Assembly: GCA_937907975.1 (NCBI GenBank)
Contig: CALEQS010000089.1
Coordinates: 1-14,694, forward strand
Length of the DNA stretch: 14,694 bases
DNA from: an uncultured Clostridia bacterium
Lineage (GTDB): Bacteria > Bacillota > Clostridia > Oscillospirales > Oscillospiraceae
Direction: 5' to 3'
Shown here piece by piece: positions 5,923 through 13,323 of this stretch. Position 1 is the stretch's first letter. Each line of letters begins with the position of its first letter. The notes under the pieces are model-generated. The model was not told the DNA's origin, did not search any database, and saw only the letters and a program-made list of their open reading frames with translations. A program made the translations under genes and the position numbers.

Positions 5923-7247
5923 GTCCCCGCACAAAGAAACTCTTTCAATATGTTCTGCCCACCATCCTCAGCCAGGTAAGCTTTTTCCTCTTTACCATCA
6001 TCGATGGCATTTTCGTCGGCCAGGGTATCGGCACCGACGCCCTGGGTGCCATCAACATGGTGTTTTCCTTCGTCATGCTGTGCAACGCTCTGTTTATGCT
6101 CGCCACCATCGGCGGCGTCACCGTCACCGCCATCCGGCTGGGCCGGGGCGACACGGAGGGGGCCAATCTGGCCTTCCGCCACGGCATGATGTTCACCGTT
6201 CTGTTCGCCGTGGCGCTCAACTGTCTCGGCTTCTTCGGGGCCGACCCGCTCTGCCGGATCATGGGCTCCAACGAGACCTATCACACCATGATGCGGGACC
6301 ATCTGCGGGTCTACTCCCTGTTCATCATTCCCTCCGGCCTCGGTCAGGCGCTGAACGGCTTCGCCCGCAACGACGGCTCTCCCCTGCTGGTCAGCGGGGC
6401 GGTCATTGCCAGCACAGTGCTGAACATCTTCGGCGACTGGCTGTTTGTGTTCCCCCTGCACATGGGCCTGGCCGGTGCGGCATGGGCCACCGGCATCTCC
6501 CAGAGTGTCTCCATGCTCATCTGCCTGACCCACTTTCTGCGCCGCAAGGGCTGCCTGCACTTTGGCCGCTTCCAGCTCAACGGGGCGCAGTGCCGCAAGA
6601 TCCTGCTGCGCGGCTCCCCGGAGGCCATCTCTCAGTTTGCCACCCCGGTGGCCACGCTCTGGACAAACCGGGTGCTCATGGCCCAGGTGGGCAGTGTGGG
6701 CGTCAATGCCTTCGGCGTGATCTGCTATGTCGCCTCCTTTTCCGTGGCGATCTTCTATGGCGCGGCCCAGGGCCTTCAGCCCCTGTTCGGCCAGAGCTAT
6801 GGTGCAAAGAAGGAGGACGATCTGAAATTCTACTTCCGCACCGGTATGCTGATCTGCCTGATTGGCAGTGCGCTCATCACTCTGCTGCTCTGCCTGGGCT
6901 GCGGCGGAATCTGCGCCCTGTTCGGCACTGACGCCCAGACGCTGGAGTTCACGGTCTGGGCGCTCCCCCAGTACGCATGGGGCTTTGTCGTCATGGCGCA
7001 GAACACCATGATCTCCTCCTACCTCTACTCCACCAAGCGCTCCCGGCAGGCCATCCTCATCAACACCCTGCGCAGCTTTGTGGTGGATACCCTTGTCATT
7101 CTGCTGCTGCCCCCCTGTTCGGCTCCCGGATCATCTGGTACACCTTTGGCATTTACGAGGGGCTGGTGCTCATCGTGGCATGGATCCTACTCAAGCGCTC
7201 CGAGCGGAACGGTATTTTCCCCGCCGCATAACTCAGCGGCCGGATAA
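5919..7247 (+). CDS. MATE-family multidrug efflux transporter (C-terminus frameshifted)
   Basis: A polytopic inner-membrane antiporter of the MATE family, expected to expel cationic drugs or other small molecules using a sodium or proton gradient. The N-terminal segment, YVLPTILSQVSFFLFTIIDGIFVGQGIG in pieces, shows the typical first helix with a glutamine-serine and the following IDGIFVG. Family-like segments continue (NGFARNDGSPL, GLAGAAWATGISQ, GAAQGLQPLFGQSYGAK). AAAAGGAG lies 10 bases before the ATG, which overlaps the MarR stop codon. Residues 1-399 fit the family well. After a run of six C (7110-7115) the frame changes: the continuation to 7247 is Ser/Pro/Gly-rich and not membrane-like, while the -1 frame encodes a proper last helix ending at 7231. 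One added C would restore a protein of about 437 residues. This may be a sequencing error or a real mutation. Confidence 0.9.
   Translation: MSPRTKKLFQYVLPTILSQVSFFLFTIIDGIFVGQGIGTDALGAINMVFSFVMLCNALFMLATIGGVTVTAIRLGRGDTEGANLAFRHGMMFTVLFAVALNCLGFFGADPLCRIMGSNETYHTMMRDHLRVYSLFIIPSGLGQALNGFARNDGSPLLVSGAVIASTVLNIFGDWLFVFPLHMGLAGAAWATGISQSVSMLICLTHFLRRKGCLHFGRFQLNGAQCRKILLRGSPEAISQFATPVATLWTNRVLMAQVGSVGVNAFGVICYVASFSVAIFYGAAQGLQPLFGQSYGAKKEDDLKFYFRTGMLICLIGSALITLLLCLGCGGICALFGTDAQTLEFTVWALPQYAWGFVVMAQNTMISSYLYSTKRSRQAILINTLRSFVVDTLVILLLPPCSAPGSSGTPLAFTRGWCSSWHGSYSSAPSGTVFSPPHNSAAG
7110..7231 (+). other. Apparent single-base frameshift and displaced C-terminus of the MATE gene
   Basis: In the alternative frame the bases after the C6 tract encode LFGSRIIWYTFGIYEG, then LVLIVAWILLKRSERNG and a stop at 7229-7231. 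This is a hydrophobic helix with a basic end, as expected for the MATE C-terminus. The tract has six C where seven (or four) would keep the frame. A homopolymer deletion is the simplest explanation. Confidence 0.75.
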
Positions 7248-7273
7248 CACAGATTTCATTTTCCAGCAAACCA

Positions 7274-7314
7274 AAGCGGCCCGCAGTCAAAGAACTGCGG
7301 GCCGCTTCATTTTT
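7274..7314. terminator. Bidirectional terminator between the MATE gene and phoU
   Basis: A perfect 14-bp stem (7274-7287 with 7294-7307; arms begin AAGCGGCCC and end GGGCCGCTT) closes a six-base loop. Plus-strand T-rich sequence (TTCATTTTT) follows. On the minus strand it is followed by TGGTTTGC. It lies 27 bases after the MATE restored-frame stop and directly abuts the phoU stop. Confidence 0.88.
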
Positions 7315-7985
7315 CAGTTCTGCTCTTCGTCCGGAAACACGCCGTCCTTGGAACGCTTGCCGAGGATGGAGTACTCCACCCACTCGGCGATGTTGGTGGC
7401 GTGGTCGCCGATGCGCTCCAGATACTTGGCCACCATCAGCAGGTCAAGGTAATACTCGCCCCGGGTGTTGTCGGTGGAGATAGCGGCGATCAGGTCGGTC
7501 TTGATGCGCTCAAACCAGCGATCCACCACATCATCATAGGCAATGACCTCCCTCGCCATGACCAGATCCCGCCGAACAAAGGCGTCAATGCTCTCATTGA
7601 CCATCTTCACGCTCTCCTGCGCCATCTCCCGCAAATCGGCAGCGGTCTTGTCCTCCGCGCCGTTGGAATAACGGCACATCTCAGCGATGTCGGAAGCCTG
7701 ATCGCCGATGCGCTCCAAATCAGAGATCATCTTCAAAGCAGAGGAGATGTCCCGCAGGTCGCTGGCCACCGGCTGCTGCTTCAACAACAGCTTCAGGCAC
7801 AGGGACTCGATGTCCCGCTCCATCTTGTCGATGCCAGCGTCCACCTCGAACACACGATTGGCCAGCTCCTCGCTGCCCAGCGTGACGGCCTGCACAGCGA
7901 GGCTGACTGCGGTCTCGCACTGGGCCCCCATCTCCGTCATGTTCTGATGCAGCATCCGCAGCTGCTCGTTGTATGCGTTTCTCAT
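7314..7985 (-). CDS. phoU: Phosphate uptake regulator PhoU
   Basis: A 223-residue cytoplasmic protein made of two PhoU three-helix repeats. Each carries the metal-binding signature: SDLERIGDQASDIAE (about residues 88-102) and KYLERIGDHATNIAE (about 187-201). PhoU connects the Pst transporter to the PhoR kinase, keeping PhoR inactive when phosphate is plentiful and limiting Pst flux. It is the last gene of the pst operon. Its ATG shares one base with the pstB stop (TAATG), and GGAGG lies 8 bases before the start inside pstB, indicating translational coupling. Length is normal for the family. A terminator follows immediately. Confidence 0.96.
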   Translation of the reverse strand: MRNAYNEQLRMLHQNMTEMGAQCETAVSLAVQAVTLGSEELANRVFEVDAGIDKMERDIESLCLKLLLKQQPVASDLRDISSALKMISDLERIGDQASDIAEMCRYSNGAEDKTAADLREMAQESVKMVNESIDAFVRRDLVMAREVIAYDDVVDRWFERIKTDLIAAISTDNTRGEYYLDLLMVAKYLERIGDHATNIAEWVEYSILGKRSKDGVFPDEEQN

Positions 7986-8740
7986 TATCCGAACCTCCCC
8001 GAGATGTAATCCTCCGTCTTTTTGTTCTTCGGGGCGGAGAAGATCTGATCGGTGCCGCCGAACTCGACCATTTCGCCCAGCAGGAAGAATGCGGTCTTGT
8101 CAGAAATACGGACGGCCTGCTGCATATTATGCGTGACCATGATAACGGTATACTCTTTTTTCAGCTCCCCGATCAGATCTTCGATCTTGGAGGTGGAAAT
8201 GGGGTCAAGGGCGCTGGTGGACTCATCCAGCAGCAGGATGTCCGGCTTGACCGCCAGTGCGCGGGCAATGCACAGGCGCTGCTGCTGGCCGCCGGACATA
8301 CCGAGGGCGCTGGATTTCAGCCGATCCTTGACCTCATCCCAGATAGCGGCATCCTTCAGTGCCTGCTCCACGATGCCGTCCAGCTCGCCCTTGTTCTTGA
8401 TACCGTGGGTGCGGGGGCCGTAGGCCACATTGTCATAGATGCTCATGGGGAAGGGATTGGCCTTCTGGAACACCATGCCGATCTGACGGCGCAGCCAGGT
8501 CACATCGGTACCCGGCGCAAAAATATCGATGCCGTTATAGCTGACCAGGCCTTCAATGCGCACGCCCTCCACCAGATCATTCATGCGGTTCAGCGTTTTC
8601 AGGAAGGTGGACTTGCCGCAGCCGGAGGGGCCGATCAGCGCTGTCACCTGATGGTCCGGGATCTCGATATTGATGGAGTGAAGCGCCTGCTTCTCCCCGT
8701 ACCAGAGATCCAGATCTTTTGTCTCAATAATTCCAGCCAT
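7985..8740 (-). CDS. pstB: Phosphate ABC transporter ATP-binding protein PstB
   Basis: A 251-residue ABC ATPase that powers phosphate import by PstSCA at the inner face of the membrane. The Walker A motif GPSGCGKS is at 37-44, the Q-loop glutamine at 92, the signature MSGGQQQR at 148-155, Walker B ILLLDE at 168-173, the D-loop SALDP at 176-180 and the H-loop histidine at 204. The residue after the catalytic Glu is Ser (DEST) rather than the usual Pro (DEP); the catalytic residues themselves are intact. The start is 2 bases after the pstA stop codon, and the likely ribosome binding site (AAAGGG) lies within the end of pstA. Length fits the family. Confidence 0.97.
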   Translation of the reverse strand: MAGIIETKDLDLWYGEKQALHSINIEIPDHQVTALIGPSGCGKSTFLKTLNRMNDLVEGVRIEGLVSYNGIDIFAPGTDVTWLRRQIGMVFQKANPFPMSIYDNVAYGPRTHGIKNKGELDGIVEQALKDAAIWDEVKDRLKSSALGMSGGQQQRLCIARALAVKPDILLLDESTSALDPISTSKIEDLIGELKKEYTVIMVTHNMQQAVRISDKTAFFLLGEMVEFGGTDQIFSAPKNKKTEDYISGRFG

Positions 8741-8742
8741 AA

Positions 8743-9603
8743 TCAGGCACCCTTTCGTTTCAGTTTTTTCGCGGCGAAATTTGCCGCCAGATTCAAAATG
8801 AACGTCAAGATCATCAAGATCGTCGCAATGCCGAAGGCCACACCAATCTCGCCGCGCTCGCTGGCGAACACATAGAGCGCCACAGTCAGCGTCGCAGAGG
8901 AGGAGCTCATGGCGGTGATGAAGTCGTTCAACACCAGACCGAAGCCCGCAGTGAACAGCAGGGCGGCGGACTCACCCACGATGCGGCCGATGGCCAGAAT
9001 GCAGCCGGTGACGATGCCGTCAATGGAGTTGGGTAGCACTACGGTGCGCACCATGTGCCACTTGCCGCTGCCCAGCGCCAGCGCGCCCTCCCGGTAGGAG
9101 TCGGGCACGGTTTTCAGGCTCTCTGTGGTGTTGCTGATGATGGTGGGCAGCACCATGACCACCAGCGTCAGGCCGCCGGCCAGAACGCCCGGCTTCAGAC
9201 CCAGCACCTGAATGAAGAACAGCATACCCACCAGACCGAAGATAATGGACGGGATACCGGTCAGGGTCTCTGTGGCGAAGCTGATAAGCCGCACCACCTT
9301 CTTGTTCTGGGCGTACTCCGTCAGGTAGATGGCCGCACACACGCCCAGCGGCACCACAATGGCCATGGATACGATGATAATGTAGAGCGTATTCAGGATG
9401 TTGGGCAGGATGCCGATGGTGTTTGTCCGGTAGCTGGACTGGGTGCTGATGAGCTGCCAACTCAGGTTTGGAATGCCCCGGAAGAAGATGTAACCGATCA
9501 GGAAGACCAGCAGGGCGCAGGTGATGCCGGCGCAGAGGTACATAAGCCCCCGCAGCAGGGCATCCTTCGCCTTGCGGCCGAAGGAACGACCTTGTGTTTT
9601 CAT
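8743..9603 (-). CDS. pstA: Phosphate ABC transporter permease PstA
   Basis: A 286-residue inner-membrane permease with about six transmembrane helices, partner of PstC in the phosphate channel. The first helix follows a basic N-terminus (MKTQGRSFGRKAKDALLRG). The conserved segment TLTGIPSIIFGLVGMLFF and the EAA-type loop REGALALGSGKWHMVRTVVLP, which docks on PstB, are visible, as is GESAALLFTAG. I choose the ATG at 9603 over the in-frame GTG at 9612 because GGAG lies 10 bases before the ATG but only about one base before the GTG. It starts one base after the pstC stop codon (TAATATG), so the genes are tightly coupled. Confidence 0.95.
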   Translation of the reverse strand: MKTQGRSFGRKAKDALLRGLMYLCAGITCALLVFLIGYIFFRGIPNLSWQLISTQSSYRTNTIGILPNILNTLYIIIVSMAIVVPLGVCAAIYLTEYAQNKKVVRLISFATETLTGIPSIIFGLVGMLFFIQVLGLKPGVLAGGLTLVVMVLPTIISNTTESLKTVPDSYREGALALGSGKWHMVRTVVLPNSIDGIVTGCILAIGRIVGESAALLFTAGFGLVLNDFITAMSSSSATLTVALYVFASERGEIGVAFGIATILMILTFILNLAANFAAKKLKRKGA

Positions 9604-9604
9604 A

Positions 9605-10474
9605 TTAAGCACGCTCCTTTTTGATGACCAACGTCAGGAAGGCATTGATAAGCATAATGAAGAGGAACAGCACCAAACCGATGGAAAACAGCGCCTGACG
9701 CTGGAGAGAGCCATAGGCGGCGTAAGACATCTCGGAGACAATAGCGGTAGTCAGGAAGCGCACGGACTTAAAGAGGCCGGGCATATTGGCCACGTTGCCG
9801 GACACCATGATGATGGCCATGGCCTCACCAATGGCGCGGCCCACGCCCTGCACCACTGCGGTGGCCACACCGCTGCGGGCGGCGTGGAGGGACACCTTGA
9901 AATAAGTCTCCGTCTCGGTGGCGCCCAGCGCCAGAGAGGCCTCCTCATACTCCCGGGGCACCGCCCGAAGCGCGGTCTCGGACACATTGATGATATAAGG
10001 CAGAATCATGACCGCCAGCACCAGAATGGCTGCCAGCAGGCAGGCACCGGAGGAGAGCTTGAACGCCTTCTGAATGGCAGGCACCAGCACCACCATGCCC
10101 ACAAGGCCATAGACCACAGACGGAATGCCGGCCAGCAGCTCCACGGCGGTGTGGATCACTTTTGCCAGCTTGGGCGGCGCGACCTTGGCCAGGAACACGG
10201 CGGTCATAATACCCAGCGGCACACCGATGACTACTGCGCCGGCCGTGCCATAGATACTGGTCAGGATAAAGGACAGAATGCCGAAGTCCTCCGTTCCAGC
10301 TGACCACTTCTGGCCAAACAGGAACTTGATGGGGCCGATTTTCAAAATCGCAGGCAGACCGGAGATGATCAGATAGATGCTGATAAACAGCACAAAGGCC
10401 ACCGACAGAATGCCGCAGATCAGGAAAAAGATGTGAAACCCAGTCTCCAGCGGAGACAGCTTACGTTTCTTCAT
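9605..10474 (-). CDS. pstC: Phosphate ABC transporter permease PstC
   Basis: A 289-residue inner-membrane permease with about six transmembrane helices, forming the phosphate channel with PstA. It shows the PstC-type WSAGTEDFGILSFILTSIYG segment, the conserved ELLAGIPSVVYGLVGMVVL, and the EAA-type loop REYEEASLALGATETETYFKV that contacts PstB, followed by GRAIGEAMAIIMVSGN. AAAGGAG lies 9 bases before the ATG. It is separated from pstS by 82 bases that contain a strong hairpin, so it is probably transcribed by readthrough from the pstS promoter; I see no separate PhoP box in this gap. Confidence 0.96.
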   Translation of the reverse strand: MKKRKLSPLETGFHIFFLICGILSVAFVLFISIYLIISGLPAILKIGPIKFLFGQKWSAGTEDFGILSFILTSIYGTAGAVVIGVPLGIMTAVFLAKVAPPKLAKVIHTAVELLAGIPSVVYGLVGMVVLVPAIQKAFKLSSGACLLAAILVLAVMILPYIINVSETALRAVPREYEEASLALGATETETYFKVSLHAARSGVATAVVQGVGRAIGEAMAIIMVSGNVANMPGLFKSVRFLTTAIVSEMSYAAYGSLQRQALFSIGLVLFLFIMLINAFLTLVIKKERA

Positions 10475-10498
10475 AGACAGAAACTCCTTTGTTTGGAA

Positions 10499-10531
10499 AG
10501 GAGCCCCTGCAAATCTCCTGCAGGGGCTCCT
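10499..10531 (-). terminator. Hairpin between pstS and pstC (partial terminator or mRNA stabiliser)
   Basis: AGGAGCCCCTGCA (10499-10511) and TGCAGGGGCTCCT (10519-10531) form a perfect 13-bp stem with a seven-base loop. On the minus strand only TTTCC follows, a weak T-tract. Its position right after pstS suggests it lowers expression of pstCAB-phoU relative to the binding protein, by partial termination or by protecting the pstS 3' end. Confidence 0.75.
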
Positions 10532-10556
10532 GGTTGACTCGGTATCACGTTCAGAC

Positions 10557-11462
10557 TCAGGCCACAGGCACCGCGCCGGCGCTGCGGATCAGGTCAGCGG
10601 CGTCAGCGGAGGTGGCGAAGTCGAAGAATGCCTGGGCAGCCTCGCTGAGCTTGGCGCCTTCCTTGGTGACCATCACGAAGGGACGCTGGATCTCATAGGA
10701 GCCGTCCTTGACGGTCTCTTCGGTGCAGGCCACGCCGTTCACGGTCAAGGCCTTGATGCCGGACTGGCCTTCCACAGCGGAGAGGGAGGCGTAGCCGATG
10801 GCATTCTCACTGCTGGCCACGGCGGAGATGACAGCGCCGGTGGAGGTCAGCTCCTGAGAGAGCACGCACTTGTCCTTGGTGTCGGTGATGGACTCGAAAC
10901 CGTCGCGGGTGCCAGAGCCAGACTCGCGGCCGATGCAGGCGATCTCCAGATCGGCGCCGCCGACCTCGGACCAGTTGGTGATCTCGCCGGTGTAGATCTT
11001 GCTGATCTGCTCGACGCTCAGATCGTCCACGCCGCAGTTGGCGTTCACGATGATGGCGATGCCGTCCAGCGCGATGGTGGTGCCCACCAGGCCGGTCTCG
11101 GTATCCTTCAGCGCACGGGAGGACAGGCCGATGTCGCAGGAGCCGTTGGAGGCGGACTCAATGCCGGTGCCGGAACCGGTGGGATCATAGGTGACGGTAA
11201 CGTCCTTATTCTGGGCCATGAACTCCTCCATCAGGGAGCCGATGACCTTCTCCATGGAGGTGGAGCCATTGGTGGAGACCGTGCCGCTCAGAGCCTTGCC
11301 AGAGTCGGCGGAGGTATCCTTGTTCTCATCCGCGGCGGCGGAGGAAGCGGCGGGAGCGCTGGACGCGCCGCCCTTATTGGAATCAGTGCTGCCATTGGAA
11401 CCGCAGGAGGCCAGGGCAATGACCATGGCCAGAGCCAGCATCAGGCTAAGTACCTTTTTCAT
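10557..11462 (-). CDS. pstS: Phosphate-binding lipoprotein PstS
   Basis: A 301-residue extracellular, membrane-anchored phosphate-binding protein that delivers phosphate to PstCA. The N-terminus is a lipoprotein signal: basic MKK, a hydrophobic stretch and the lipobox LASC with C20 as the lipidated residue. A Ser/Ala/Asp-rich linker (21-58) follows, then the PBP domain. Phosphate-contact motifs are visible: NGSTSM (65-70), GSGTGI (96-101) and ESGSGTRDGFE (180-190). It is slightly compact but complete. The ribosome binding site GAGG lies 12 bases before the ATG, rather far. It is the first gene of pstSCAB-phoU, under a PhoP-box promoter, and is followed by a hairpin that should keep its expression above that of the downstream genes. 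Confidence 0.96.
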   Translation of the reverse strand: MKKVLSLMLALAMVIALASCGSNGSTDSNKGGASSAPAASSAAADENKDTSADSGKALSGTVSTNGSTSMEKVIGSLMEEFMAQNKDVTVTYDPTGSGTGIESASNGSCDIGLSSRALKDTETGLVGTTIALDGIAIIVNANCGVDDLSVEQISKIYTGEITNWSEVGGADLEIACIGRESGSGTRDGFESITDTKDKCVLSQELTSTGAVISAVASSENAIGYASLSAVEGQSGIKALTVNGVACTEETVKDGSYEIQRPFVMVTKEGAKLSEAAQAFFDFATSADAADLIRSAGAVPVA

Positions 11463-11517
11463 AATTTTCTTTTACCTCGTTTCAAATTTTAGATTGTGTT
11501 TCCCGAGTACGCCTGCT

Positions 11518-11572
11518 ATTAAACCGCACCCATCTAAAATCTGAAACCAAAGCAATGTAAAACCTGTGTTAA
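11518..11572 (-). promoter_or_regulatory. PhoP-box promoter of the pst operon
   Basis: On the minus strand hexamers at exact 11-bp pitch read TTAACA (11567-11572), TTTACA (11556-11561), TTGGTT (11545-11550) and TTTTAG (11534-11539). After 10 bases comes the -10 candidate TTTAAT (11518-11523). A further TTAACA half-site lies at 11596-11601 but is out of phase. An 8-bp inverted repeat, ATCTGAAA (11539-11546) with TTTCAGAT (11575-11582), brackets the core boxes. The leader to the pstS ATG is about 50 bases. Confidence 0.8.
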
Positions 11573-11627
11573 ACTTTCAGATGGACTGTTTAGAATGTTA
11601 AACTTATCTTGAATAAGGACAAAAAAG

Positions 11628-11662
11628 CACCCATCAGGCGGGATCAGCATGCCTGATGGGTG
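11628..11662 (-). terminator. Rho-independent terminator after phoR
   Basis: CACCCATCAGGC (11628-11639) pairs perfectly with GCCTGATGGGTG (11651-11662) around an 11-base loop. On the minus strand it is followed by CTTTTTTG. It lies 14 bases after the phoR stop codon and separates phoPR from the pst promoter; A-runs on the other side could let it work in both directions. Confidence 0.92.
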
Positions 11663-11676
11663 AAAAAAGTTTGATT

Positions 11677-13323
11677 TTAAAATACGATGCTGATGGAAGT
11701 TCCCTTCCCGGGCTCGCTCTCCAGCTCCAGACGGGCATTGTGGTACTGGGCACCGTGCTTGACGATGGACAAGCCTAGGCCGGTACCGCCCACTTCCTTG
11801 CTGTGGCTCTTGTCCACCCGATAAAAGCGCTCAAAGACCCTTGGCTGATCCGCATAAGGGATGCCGATGCCGGTGTCACTGACCGTCAGATGGACACTGC
11901 CGCCGTCACGGTGGACGGACACATTCACAGATCCGCCGGGACGGTTATACTTGATGGCGTTATCGCACAGGTTATAGACCATCTCATTCAGGATCTGCCA
12001 CACACCATTGATGGTGACGTGCTCGCCGGACAGACTGAATGACACATTCTGCCTGTCTGCCACACTCTGAAGGTTGGCTATGATCTCGTCGCAGAGGTCA
12101 TAGAGATCCACCTGCTCCGGTTCAAACAGCTTGGAATTCTCGTCCAGACGGCTCAGACGGATGATGTCATTGACCAGATCAATGAGCCGCCGGGCCTCCC
12201 GGTAAATATCGCCGGCGAATTCCTTCACCTTCTCGCCGGTGACCATGCCCTCCTTCATCAGCTCGGCAAAGCCGGTGATGGAGGTGAGCGGCGTCTTCAG
12301 CTCATGGGACACATTGGCAGAGAACTCCTGCCGCAGTTTCTCCCGCTGCTCCCGCTCCGTCACATCCATGAGCAGGACAGCCACGCCGGCCACCTGCCCG
12401 CTGGACACCACCGGGTTGGCAATGATCTGCCAGGAAATACCGTCGATCTCCTGCACGGTCTCCGTGCGCACGCCGGCCAGCGCCGCTTCCACCGTAGTCA
12501 GCACCTGAGCAAGGCAGTTGTCCCGGCGCAGATTGGTGATCTCCACCGCCCTGCCGTCCCCCAGCATCCGCAGAGCGCTGTGGTTGGCAGAGAGCACATT
12601 GGTCTTATAGTCCACCAGCAGGAAACCCTCACTCATATTGTCTGTCAGGGCAGAAAACTCCCGCTGGCGCTGGCCGAGCTCGTCCATCTGGTGGCGGATG
12701 GTGCGGTTCTGCTCCTGAATCCGCTTCACCAGCGGCTCCAGCTCACCGTAAGTCTCATCGACCACCGGATGATCGAGGTCGATCTGGTTGATGGGAGCGA
12801 CAATATGCCGGGCCAGCCGGAAGGCCATCAGCATACACACCGGCAGGACTGCCGCTGCAACGCCGAGAAGCGGCGGCATCATCATAAGCAGCATGGCCAT
12901 TACGCTCTTCTGGGTGCAGGACACCCGGAGCACCGTGCCGTCGTCCAGCCGAATTGTATAATAGAGCGTGCGCTCCATCAGAGTCTCCGAGAAATGGGTA
13001 CCCTCTCCCTCGCCATTCTGGAGGGCCTCGGCGATCTCCTCCCGGTTCAGATGGTTCTGCATGGTGCCCGGGTTCGCCGCGCTGTCATAGAGCACCATAC
13101 CGTCCGAGTCCACCCAGGTGACCCGGGTGTCCGACTGGAGCGTATTCAAATAGGACTCTCCAGAAAGATCCATGCCGTGGGCGATATAATTGGCCTCCGT
13201 GCGCAGCTGACTGAAGGCCTGCTTCTCATAATGCTGAAACAGCACCCCCAGAAACAGTCCGCAGCAGAGCACCAGCACCAGCACCTCCACCAGCAGGTAG
13301 TTCTGAAATATTTTCTTTCTCAT
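11677..13323 (-). CDS. phoR: Phosphate-sensing histidine kinase PhoR
   Basis: A 548-residue membrane sensor kinase. Transmembrane helix 1 is at about 11-31, an extracytoplasmic domain spans about 32-138, and helix 2 is at about 141-170. A HAMP-like linker follows to about 205, then a PAS domain (about 220-325; MSEGFLLVDYKTNVLSANHSAL) and the catalytic core. The phosphoacceptor is H340 in SHELKTPLTSITGF. The N box is NEMVYNLCDNAIKYN (446-460), G1 is DTGIGIP (483-489), the F box is RVFERFYRV and G2 is GGTGLGLSIV (512-521). This is the PhoR/WalK-like layout. It overlaps phoP by ATGA, giving a coupled operon, and sits directly upstream of pstSCAB-phoU, which supports the phosphate assignment. Like other PhoR proteins it probably reads the state of Pst through PhoU rather than binding phosphate itself. 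Confidence 0.93.
   Translation of the reverse strand: MRKKIFQNYLLVEVLVLVLCCGLFLGVLFQHYEKQAFSQLRTEANYIAHGMDLSGESYLNTLQSDTRVTWVDSDGMVLYDSAANPGTMQNHLNREEIAEALQNGEGEGTHFSETLMERTLYYTIRLDDGTVLRVSCTQKSVMAMLLMMMPPLLGVAAAVLPVCMLMAFRLARHIVAPINQIDLDHPVVDETYGELEPLVKRIQEQNRTIRHQMDELGQRQREFSALTDNMSEGFLLVDYKTNVLSANHSALRMLGDGRAVEITNLRRDNCLAQVLTTVEAALAGVRTETVQEIDGISWQIIANPVVSSGQVAGVAVLLMDVTEREQREKLRQEFSANVSHELKTPLTSITGFAELMKEGMVTGEKVKEFAGDIYREARRLIDLVNDIIRLSRLDENSKLFEPEQVDLYDLCDEIIANLQSVADRQNVSFSLSGEHVTINGVWQILNEMVYNLCDNAIKYNRPGGSVNVSVHRDGGSVHLTVSDTGIGIPYADQPRVFERFYRVDKSHSKEVGGTGLGLSIVKHGAQYHNARLELESEPGKGTSISIVF

Noticed and set aside
6080..6931. 283-codon plus-strand frame inside the MATE gene
   Set aside because: The overlapping frame holds continuous MATE-like membrane segments; this one is Arg/His/Pro-rich and has no domain.
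7110..7116. Programmed -1 frameshifting at the C6 tract
   Set aside because: The tract is one C short of a perfect slippery heptamer, I see no obvious downstream stimulatory stem, and MATE genes are not known to use recoding. A deletion or sequencing error is simpler.
9521..10303. 260-codon open frame opposite pstA/pstC
   Set aside because: A His/Gly/Gln-rich shadow of two well-supported permease genes; it spans their junction without any domain.
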